Assembly (NCBI RefSeq): GCF_030698125.1
Contig: NZ_JAUYNV010000025.1
Location: 248,001-312,000, forward strand
Origin: Methyloversatilis sp.
GTDB lineage: Bacteria > Pseudomonadota > Gammaproteobacteria > Burkholderiales > Rhodocyclaceae
DNA: 64,000 nt
Direction: 5' to 3'
A program made the position numbers and the translations under genes. Positions 57,553-64,000 of the stretch are shown here, piece after piece (the stretch's first letter is position 1; each line of letters opens with the position of its first letter). The notes beneath the pieces are model-generated. The model was not told where the DNA came from, made no database searches, and was given only the letters and a program-made list of their open reading frames with translations.

Positions 57553-58503
57553 TCACGGCTCGAAACCCAGGCTCTTCAGCGCGCGTTCGTCGTCGGCCCA
57601 GCCGCTGCGCACCTTCACGTGCAGCTCCAGGAATACCTTCGAGTCGAACACCTTTTCCATGTCGTGGCGCGCCGCGCTGCCGACGGTTTTCAGCACTTCG
57701 CCATTGCGGCCGATCACGATGCCCTTGTGCGCCTCGCGGCCGACGATGACCGCCGCCGCGATACGGCGCAGATTGCCTTCCGCCTCGAAGCGCTCGATCT
57801 CGACCGCCAGCCCGTACGGCAGCTCGTCGCCCAGTTGCCGGAACAGTTTTTCGCGGATGTACTCGGCGGCAAGAAACCGTTCGCTGCGGTCGGTGAAGTC
57901 GTCGGCGTCGAACATGGCCTGACCTTCGGGCAGCAGGTCGCCCGCCACCTTCATCAGTGCATCCAGCCCGTCGCCGCGCTGCGCACTGACCGGCAGGATG
58001 GCGTGGAAATCGTGCAGCTTCGCAATGCGCTCGACGAAGGGCAGCAACTTTGCGCGATCACCCGCCTTGTCGGTCTTGTTCAGCAGCAACAGCACCGGCC
58101 GGTCTTTCGGCAGCAGCGCAATCACTTCCTGATCGGCTTCGGTCAGCTTGCCCGCTTCGATGACGAACACGATCACGTCGACGTCGGCCAGCGCCTGCGT
58201 GACCGAGCGGTTCATCACGCGGTTCAGCGCATTGCGGTGCTTGGTCTGGAAGCCGGGCGTGTCGACGAACACGAACTGACGGGCGTCGCGGGTCAGCACC
58301 CCGTGTATGCGGTGCCGCGTGGTCTGCGCCTTGGCCGAGGTGATGCTCACCTTCTGGCCGATCAGACGGTTCATCAACGTCGATTTGCCGACATTGGGCC
58401 GACCGACGATGGCGATGAAGCCGCAGTGGGTGATCGGCGGCGTGGTCGGTGATGTATCGGGCGGCGTGTCCGGCAATTCGCCGTCCGCAATGGAATCGGT
58501 CAT
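57553..58503 (-). CDS. era: GTPase Era
   Basis: The 316-residue GTPase binds the 3' end of 16S rRNA in 30S assembly. It has an N-terminal Thr/Pro-rich extension of about 27 residues, then G1 GRPNVGKST, G3 DTPGF, G4 NKTDK and a C-terminal KH domain (LHVKVRSGWADDERALKSLG). It overlaps rnc by 4 bases (ATGA). Confidence 0.96.
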   Translation of the reverse strand: MTDSIADGELPDTPPDTSPTTPPITHCGFIAIVGRPNVGKSTLMNRLIGQKVSITSAKAQTTRHRIHGVLTRDARQFVFVDTPGFQTKHRNALNRVMNRSVTQALADVDVIVFVIEAGKLTEADQEVIALLPKDRPVLLLLNKTDKAGDRAKLLPFVERIAKLHDFHAILPVSAQRGDGLDALMKVAGDLLPEGQAMFDADDFTDRSERFLAAEYIREKLFRQLGDELPYGLAVEIERFEAEGNLRRIAAAVIVGREAHKGIVIGRNGEVLKTVGSAARHDMEKVFDSKVFLELHVKVRSGWADDERALKSLGFEP

Positions 58504-59177
58504 GTCTGTCCCTGCAGTTGTTCGAGCGCGCGCGATGCGGCGGCCTGTTCGGCGGTGCGCCGGTTGCTGCCCTCGCCTTCGGTCGCGAGGCCCAGTGCCT
58601 CGACGCGGCAGCGCGCACGGAAAGCCTGGGCATGTGCCGCGCCGGTCACGGCGCTGATTTCATAGACCGGGAGCGGCTTGTGTCGTGCCTGCAGCCACTC
58701 CTGCAATGCGGTTTTCGGGTCGCGCGAATCGAGCTCAGGGTTCAGACCGGTCAGGCGCGCGCCGAACAGCTGCGCGACCGTCTGCCGCGCCGCGCCGTAG
58801 CCGGCTTCGGTGAAGACAGCGCCGATCAAGGCTTCGAGTGCATCGGCGAGGATGGACGGTCGGGAACGGCCACCGGTCTTCACTTCGCCATCGCCCAGAC
58901 GGAGCGCGCTGCCGAGATCGAGTTCGCCCGCCATGTCGGCCAGCGTGTCCTGCTTGACCAGGTTGGCGCGCAAGCGGGACAGCACGCCTTCCGGGAGATC
59001 GGGGAAGCGCTCGCACAGCAGGTCCGAGGCGATGCAGTCGAGCACGGCATCGCCGAGAAATTCGAGCCGTTCGTTGTGCGTGGCGGAAAAACTGCGATGG
59101 GTCAGCGCCTGGGCAAGCAGGTGCTTCGACAGGAAGACGTGGCCGAGCCCCTGCTCGATCTGCCCGGCGGAGGTCAC
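58500..59177 (-). CDS. rnc: Ribonuclease III
   Basis: The 225-residue endonuclease cleaves double-stranded RNA. It has the signature NERLEFLGDAVLD with the catalytic Glu/Asp, a second acidic site (LADALEALIGAVFTEAG) and a C-terminal double-stranded-RNA-binding domain (DPKTALQEWLQARHKPLPVYEISAVTG). It is translationally coupled to era. Confidence 0.96.
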   Translation of the reverse strand: MTSAGQIEQGLGHVFLSKHLLAQALTHRSFSATHNERLEFLGDAVLDCIASDLLCERFPDLPEGVLSRLRANLVKQDTLADMAGELDLGSALRLGDGEVKTGGRSRPSILADALEALIGAVFTEAGYGAARQTVAQLFGARLTGLNPELDSRDPKTALQEWLQARHKPLPVYEISAVTGAAHAQAFRARCRVEALGLATEGEGSNRRTAEQAAASRALEQLQGQT

Positions 59178-59181
59178 GACG

Positions 59182-59562
59182 TCAGTTCGGCCCGATGGCC
59201 GCCCCTTCGAATTCGAACAGGATGCTCACCGGCCCGAACATATGCACCTTGCGGTCGTAGGCGAACGAGACCTCGACGCCGTTCGAGTCCTTGATGATGT
59301 CGAGATCCGCCGGCGTGACGCTGGACATTTCATCCATGATGGATCGCTTGGCGAAGGCGTTGCGGTAGTCAGCTACCGTGCCGCCCTTGATTTCGCCGTT
59401 CTTCACGATGGCATTCACGTTCTTCAGGATGGTGTAGTACTCGATGACCGCCGGAATCGTCTTCATTGCGAGTACCAGAACGATGCCGGCGATGCCCGCA
59501 ACGAACAGGAAACCCACCAGACTCAGACCGGATTGCTTGCGCAGCATCTGTTGACTCCTCAT
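59182..59562 (-). CDS. DUF4845 membrane protein
   Basis: The 126-residue protein has one N-terminal transmembrane helix (SLVGFLFVAGIAGIVLVLAM) after a pilin-like GLSLVGF start, and a small exported domain (MDEMSSVTPADLDIIKDSNGVEVSFAYDRKV). The family regularly sits between lepB and rnc in betaproteobacteria, as here. Its function is unknown; the pseudopilin-like N-terminus and the proximity to signal peptidase are suggestive only. Confidence 0.88.
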   Translation of the reverse strand: MRSQQMLRKQSGLSLVGFLFVAGIAGIVLVLAMKTIPAVIEYYTILKNVNAIVKNGEIKGGTVADYRNAFAKRSIMDEMSSVTPADLDIIKDSNGVEVSFAYDRKVHMFGPVSILFEFEGAAIGPN

Positions 59563-59574
59563 GGTGCGATCAAA

Positions 59575-60387
59575 CTACCTGAAGCTGCCGATACGTCCGA
59601 AATCGATGCCCTTCGGCGGCAGGATGGTGTCCGCGTGGAACCAGATGAAAAAAGCCTTGCCCACGATGTTCTTGTCCGGCACGAAACCCCAGATGCGGCT
59701 GTCGGCACTCTGATCACGGTTATCACCCAGCACCAGGTAGTGGCCCACCGGCACTTCGCAGCGCACCCCTTCGCGATTGTAGACGCAGTTTTCGCGCCCC
59801 GGAAAATCGAGTGCGGTCGGAATGTCGGCACGTGCGTCACGGTCGTTCAGGATGTGATGCTGCACGTCGCCCAGCGTTTCGCTGTAGCGATTGGAGTAGT
59901 AGGCGCGCTCGCTGTGGAAGTAGTCTTCCGCCGGTTCAAGCGGGACTTCGACACCGTTGATGGTCAGCCGCTTGTTCTGGTAGGCCACCGTGTCGCCCGG
60001 CAGGCCGACCACGCGCTTGATGTAATCGACCGACGGATCGGCCGGGTAACGGAACACCATGACATCTCCGCGCTGCGGATCATTCATCGGAATGATCTTG
60101 TCGTGCAGCACCGGCAGACGCACGCCGTAGGTGAACTTGTTCACCAGGATGAAATCTCCGATCAGCAGCGTCGGGATCATCGACCCGGACGGGATGCGGA
60201 ACGGCTCGACGACAAAACTGCGCAGCCCGAACACGACGATGATGACGGGGAAGAAGCTTGCGCCGTATTCAACCCACCAGGGGTCCGGCGCGCCGGCCGG
60301 CCGCTTGCGCGCGAATACCATGCGGTCCAGGCCCCACAGGATGCCGGTGACCACGCACAGCACGAAAAGGATGAGTGCAAAATTCAA
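59575..60387 (-). CDS. lepB: Signal peptidase I
   Basis: The 270-residue inner-membrane protease removes signal peptides. It has two N-terminal membrane segments, the catalytic Ser in RIPSGSMIPTLLIGD, the catalytic Lys in DYIKRVVGLPGD and the GDNRDQSADSRIWGFVP box. It lies 18 nt after lepA and is probably co-transcribed. Confidence 0.96.
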   Translation of the reverse strand: MNFALILFVLCVVTGILWGLDRMVFARKRPAGAPDPWWVEYGASFFPVIIVVFGLRSFVVEPFRIPSGSMIPTLLIGDFILVNKFTYGVRLPVLHDKIIPMNDPQRGDVMVFRYPADPSVDYIKRVVGLPGDTVAYQNKRLTINGVEVPLEPAEDYFHSERAYYSNRYSETLGDVQHHILNDRDARADIPTALDFPGRENCVYNREGVRCEVPVGHYLVLGDNRDQSADSRIWGFVPDKNIVGKAFFIWFHADTILPPKGIDFGRIGSFR

Positions 60388-60405
60388 GATTCGGGTCCAG
60401 TCTTT

Positions 60406-62199
60406 TTATTTGTCGTCGACACGCAGTACCGCGAGGAACGCCTCCTGCGGTATTTCGACGTTGCCTACCTGCTTCATGCGTTTCTTGCCGGCCTTCTGCT
60501 TTTCGAGCAGCTTCTTCTTGCGTGAAATGTCGCCGCCGTAGCACTTGGCCAGCACGTTCTTGCGCAGCGCCTTGATGGTTTCGCGCGCAATGATGTGCAC
60601 CCCGATCGCCGCCTGCACGGGCACGTCGAACATCTGGCGCGGAATCAGCTCGCGCATCTTGGCCGCCACTTCGCGGCCGCGGTACTGCGCGTTGGCCCGG
60701 TGCACGATGACCGACAGGGCGTCGACCTTTTCGCCCGCCACCATGATGTCGAGCTTCACCACGTCCGCTGCGCGGTATTCCTTGAATTCGTAGTCGAGCG
60801 AAGCGTAGCCGCGCGACACCGATTTGAGCTTGTCGAAGAAATCGAACACCACCTCGGCCATCGGCAGGTCGTAGGTGAGCTGCACCTGACGGCCGTGATA
60901 CAGCATGTTCACCTGCTGCCCGCGCTTCTGCTCGCACAGCGTGATCACCGCACCCAGATATTCCTGCGGCAGGAAGATGACCGCCTTGATGATGGGCTCG
61001 CGGATCTCCGACATCTTCGATACTTCGGGCAGCTTGGCCGGGTTCTCGACCATGACGATGCTGCCGTCGTTCATCAGCACCTCGTACACCACTGTCGGTG
61101 CCGTGGTGATGAGGTCCATGTCGAATTCCCGTTCCAGCCGCTCCTGCACGATTTCCATGTGCAGCATGCCGAGGAAGCCGCAGCGGAAACCGAAACCCAG
61201 TGCCTGCGATACTTCCGGCTCGTACTGCAGCGAGGCGTCGTTGAGCTTGAGTTTCTCCAGCGACTCGCGCAGCTGGTCGTACTCGCTGGCTTCCACCGGA
61301 TACAGCCCGGCAAACACCTGCGGCTTGATTTCCTTGAAGCCGGGCAGCGGCTCGGGCGCACGGTGATCCGCCAGCGTGATGGTGTCGCCGACCTTGGCTG
61401 CCTTCAGTTCCTTCAGGCCGCAGATGACGAAACCGACCTCGCCCGCCGACAGGCTTTCGCGCGGCAGGGACTTGGGCGTGAACACGCCGACCTGATCGAC
61501 CTGGTACTGCGCACCGGTCGACATGAACAACATCCGGTCCTTCGGTTTCAATGCGCCATCGACCACGCGCACCAGCATGACGACGCCGACGTAGTTGTCG
61601 AACCAGGAATCGATGATCAGTGCCTTCAGCGGCCCCGCCGGATCACCCTTGGGCGGCGGAATGCGCACTACGATCATTTCGAGGATGTCGTCGATACCCA
61701 GTCCGGTCTTGGCGGAACACTGGATCGCATCGGTCGCGTCGATGCCGATGACGTCCTCGATTTCCTGCCGCGCATTCTCCGGATCCGCCTGCGGCAGATC
61801 GATCTTGTTCAGCACCGGCACCACTTCCACGCCCAGATCAAGCGCGGTGTAGCAGTTGGCCACCGTCTGCGCCTCGACGCCCTGCGACGCGTCGACCACC
61901 AGCAGCGCACCTTCGCAGGCGGACAGCGAGCGGCTCACCTCATAGGAGAAATCGACGTGACCCGGGGTGTCGATCAGGTTGAACTGATAGATCTGACCGT
62001 CGTTGGCCTTGTAACGCAGGGCCGCGGTCTGTGCCTTGATCGTGATGCCGCGCTCGCGCTCCAGATCCATCGAATCAAGGACCTGCGCCTCCATTTCGCG
62101 ATCGGACAGACCGCCGCAGCGCTGGATCAGACGGTCGGCCAGCGTAGACTTGCCGTGGTCGATGTGGGCAATGATGGAAAAGTTTCGGATGTGCTGCAT
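60406..62199 (-). CDS. lepA: Elongation factor 4
   Basis: The 597-residue translational GTPase acts on stalled or mis-translocated ribosomes. It has G1 [33 protein letters not shown]-like domains III and V and the LepA C-terminal domain ending [24 protein letters not shown] 62199 ([12 protein letters not shown]) is the family start. A terminator hairpin lies 22 nt upstream. Confidence 0.97.
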   Translation of the reverse strand: MQHIRNFSIIAHIDHGKSTLADRLIQRCGGLSDREMEAQVLDSMDLERERGITIKAQTAALRYKANDGQIYQFNLIDTPGHVDFSYEVSRSLSACEGALLVVDASQGVEAQTVANCYTALDLGVEVVPVLNKIDLPQADPENARQEIEDVIGIDATDAIQCSAKTGLGIDDILEMIVVRIPPPKGDPAGPLKALIIDSWFDNYVGVVMLVRVVDGALKPKDRMLFMSTGAQYQVDQVGVFTPKSLPRESLSAGEVGFVICGLKELKAAKVGDTITLADHRAPEPLPGFKEIKPQVFAGLYPVEASEYDQLRESLEKLKLNDASLQYEPEVSQALGFGFRCGFLGMLHMEIVQERLEREFDMDLITTAPTVVYEVLMNDGSIVMVENPAKLPEVSKMSEIREPIIKAVIFLPQEYLGAVITLCEQKRGQQVNMLYHGRQVQLTYDLPMAEVVFDFFDKLKSVSRGYASLDYEFKEYRAADVVKLDIMVAGEKVDALSVIVHRANAQYRGREVAAKMRELIPRQMFDVPVQAAIGVHIIARETIKALRKNVLAKCYGGDISRKKKLLEKQKAGKKRMKQVGNVEIPQEAFLAVLRVDDK

Positions 62200-62221
62200 C
62201 GTCAGAGTGGAAACAGGAATG

Positions 62222-62248
62222 AAAAAGGGTGCCCATGGCGGCACCCTT
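62222..62248 (-). terminator. Rho-independent terminator between the glutaredoxin gene and lepA
   Basis: On the minus strand a perfect 9-bp stem (AAGGGTGCC / GGCACCCTT, 6-nt loop GCCATG) is followed by TTTC. It lies only about 22 nt before the lepA start codon, leaving little room for a lepA promoter downstream of it. Confidence 0.75.
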
Positions 62249-62272
62249 GTCTGGTCAGCCGGACCGACGAGA

Positions 62273-62536
62273 TCAAGCGCGCGATTCTAGCAGATAGGCC
62301 TGCACCGCCTGCGGATCAAGCCGGTGACGGCACAGTTCGCGCTCGCCCGCGCACAGCACCGGGATGTGTTCGCCATAGGCGGCTTCGAATTCCGGGTGCT
62401 CGTCGATGTCGATTTCACGCACTTCGACGCCAAGCGGCGCGATCATCGGCGTCAGCTGCTCGAGCAGATCGTCGCACAGATGGCACCAGCGACGCAGATA
62501 GAGCGTCAGCGCCGGCGCATTCGGCGGCAGATTCAC
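62273..62536 (-). CDS. Glutaredoxin-family protein
   Basis: The 87-residue thioredoxin-fold protein has the redox motif WCHLC ([17 protein letters not shown]) and the cis-Pro segment EHIPVLCAG. It belongs to the small YruB/glutaredoxin-like group found after mucD/degP genes in betaproteobacteria. The start is GTG 62536, overlapping the degP stop (GTGA), with a GGAG ribosome site just upstream. Its partner is unknown. Confidence 0.87.
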   Translation of the reverse strand: MNLPPNAPALTLYLRRWCHLCDDLLEQLTPMIAPLGVEVREIDIDEHPEFEAAYGEHIPVLCAGERELCRHRLDPQAVQAYLLESRA

Positions 62537-63987
62537 TTCTCCGCGTCCTGACCATTCGGCACGCGCAATGTCAGGAAGGTCTGGTTGGTGCCCCGCCGGA
62601 CCAGAACGGTCAGGCCGATCTTCGGTTCCATGCTGGACAGGATGCTGTTGAACTGATCCAGCGTGGACACCGGTGTCTGCTTGCCACGCGCAATGACGGC
62701 CAGGATGACGTCGCCGATGCGCAGGTCGGACCGGACGCCGCCGGTGATGTTTTCCACCCGCAGGCCACCTTCGATCTGCATGCCGCGCCGCTGCTGTGGC
62801 GTCACTTCGGACAGCACCAGACCCAGGCGGTTGGACTGCGGTGCTGCTTCCGGCGCACCGCCGCCACGACGGCCGCGTCGCGGATCGGCCAGATCGTCGT
62901 TCAGCTCGGCCACGGTGACCGCAATGTCGCGCGTGGCGCCATTGCGCCACACCTGGGCGATCGACGATGCGCCCGGCTTGGTACCGCCGACCAGTCGCGG
63001 CAGGTCGCCCGATCCTTCCACCGGTTTGCCGTCGAAACGCAGGATGACATCCCCCGGCACGATGCCCGCGACTTCGGCCGGGCCGCGCGGTTCGACCGAA
63101 CTGACCAGGGCGCCTTCCGGCCGCTTCATGCCGAAGGAATCGGCCAGTTCCTTCGTCACCTCCTGGATCACGACGCCGATGCGCCCGCGCTGCACGCGCC
63201 CGTTGGCGCGCAGTTGCGACTGGATGTCCATCGCGACGTCGATCGGGATCGCAAACGACAGTCCCATGAAGCCACCGTTGCGGCTGTAGATCTGGGAGTT
63301 GATGCCCACCACTTCGCCGCGCAGGTTGAACAGCGGTCCGCCGGAATTGCCCGGATTGATCGCCACGTCGGTCTGGATGAAGGGCACGAAGTTTTCCTGC
63401 GGCAGCGAGCGCCCCTTGGCCGACACGATGCCGGCCGTGACCGAACTTTCGAAGCCGAACGGCGAACCGATGGCCACCACCCACTCGCCGACGCGCAGCT
63501 TGGTCGCATCTCCGAATTTCACCATCGGCAAGCCGCTGGCGTCGATCTTCAGCACCGCAATGTCGGTGCGCTTGTCGGCGCCGATGACGCGCGCCTTGAA
63601 CTCACGCTTGTCGCTGAGCTTGACGGTGATTTCCTCCGCCTCGTCAACGACGTGCGCGTTGGTCAGCAGATAGCCGTCGGCCGACACGATGAAGCCGGAT
63701 CCCAGCGAGCGCGCATCCGGCGACCCCGGGCCGCCGGGCTGCTGGGGCACAAAGCGACGGAAGAAGTCGTACATCGGGTCATTTTCGTCCATGCCGGGTG
63801 GCATCTGAGGCATGGCGCGCGTGCTGACCTTCTGCGTCGTGCTGATGTTCACGACCGCCTGCCCCTGCCGCTCGACCAGCTCGGAAAAATCCGGCAACTG
63901 GCGTGGTGCGGGCGGCTGCGCCGGCGCCGCCGCCATGGCAAACGTCGTGACAAAACTCAGGAACAGCGCGGCAATGAATGCTTTCAT
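62533..63987 (-). CDS. Do-family periplasmic serine protease/chaperone (DegP/MucD-like)
   Basis: The 484-residue exported protease has a signal peptide (MKAFIAALFLSFVTTFAMAAAPA), the catalytic triad His in TNAHVVDEA, Asp in TDIAVLKI and Ser in NPGNSGGPLF, and two PDZ domains (GRIGVVIQEV..., RLGLVLSEVTPQQRRGMQIEGGLRVENI). A Gly/Pro-rich loop follows the first strands. It acts in envelope quality control. The rpoE/mucAB genes that normally precede mucD would lie beyond the window. Confidence 0.94.
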   Translation of the reverse strand: MKAFIAALFLSFVTTFAMAAAPAQPPAPRQLPDFSELVERQGQAVVNISTTQKVSTRAMPQMPPGMDENDPMYDFFRRFVPQQPGGPGSPDARSLGSGFIVSADGYLLTNAHVVDEAEEITVKLSDKREFKARVIGADKRTDIAVLKIDASGLPMVKFGDATKLRVGEWVVAIGSPFGFESSVTAGIVSAKGRSLPQENFVPFIQTDVAINPGNSGGPLFNLRGEVVGINSQIYSRNGGFMGLSFAIPIDVAMDIQSQLRANGRVQRGRIGVVIQEVTKELADSFGMKRPEGALVSSVEPRGPAEVAGIVPGDVILRFDGKPVEGSGDLPRLVGGTKPGASSIAQVWRNGATRDIAVTVAELNDDLADPRRGRRGGGAPEAAPQSNRLGLVLSEVTPQQRRGMQIEGGLRVENITGGVRSDLRIGDVILAVIARGKQTPVSTLDQFNSILSSMEPKIGLTVLVRRGTNQTFLTLRVPNGQDAEK

Positions 63988-64000
63988 GATTCCGGACGGG

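Overview
The window is GC-rich, densely coded bacterial DNA with the gene content of a betaproteobacterium. The clearest sign is the block degP - glutaredoxin - lepA - lepB - DUF4845 - rnc - era - recO - pdxJ - acpS - nagZ at 54.6-64 kb. A PEP-CTERM protein, a two-subunit NAD-linked formate dehydrogenase and a quinoprotein relay gene set point to a methylotrophic or alcohol-oxidising member of the Rhodocyclales (Methyloversatilis-like). The genus is an inference.

Layout. 0-3.7 kb: formate dehydrogenase beta and (cut off by the window edge) alpha subunits. 3.7-7.1 kb: two metallo-beta-lactamase-fold proteins, a SoxYZ-like sulfur carrier and a small secreted Cys-rich protein, i.e. the accessory part of a quinoprotein relay without its quinoprotein. 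7.1-13 kb: three-gene RND efflux operon with REP-like repeats inserted before the pump gene. 13-17.1 kb: PEP-CTERM protein, S4-domain protein, aminotransferase, MtnA and a class II aldolase (methylthioadenosine salvage / DHAP-shunt type). 17.2-23.5 kb: large hybrid histidine kinase, secreted rhodanese, cytochrome b561, Kup potassium transporter, MazG-like pyrophosphohydrolase. 23.6-27.4 kb: mfd, followed by a repeat array. 27.7-33.2 kb: PanE-like reductase, lipid kinase, phosphoesterase, PAP2 phosphatase, ADP-ribosylglycohydrolase, and a REC-GGDEF regulator.

33.6-44.7 kb is the most unusual stretch and looks like a dedicated sulfur-compound island. A GntR regulator heads a run of same-strand genes: an AprA-like flavoprotein, a short AprB-like ferredoxin, a HEAT-repeat protein, a 7Fe-type ferredoxin, a sulfonate/nitrate-type ABC importer (its binding protein has an extra C-terminal domain) and a DUF971 protein. 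Upstream lie a TauE/SafE exporter, a YeiH exporter and a divergent LysR regulator. A 22-bp site with 20 identities occurs both before gntR and before tauE, so the two transcription units are probably co-regulated. I read this as an importer, a redox module and sulfite/sulfate exporters for an organosulfur substrate that the sequence does not identify.

44.8-52.1 kb: purL, a YbbN-like thioredoxin, a DNA glycosylase, a Ca2+/Na+ antiporter, and a Gly-Cys-Gly tRNA cluster behind a consensus promoter. 52.2-64 kb: pgsA, uvrC and the housekeeping block named above. No rRNA, CRISPR, transposase or prophage genes were seen.
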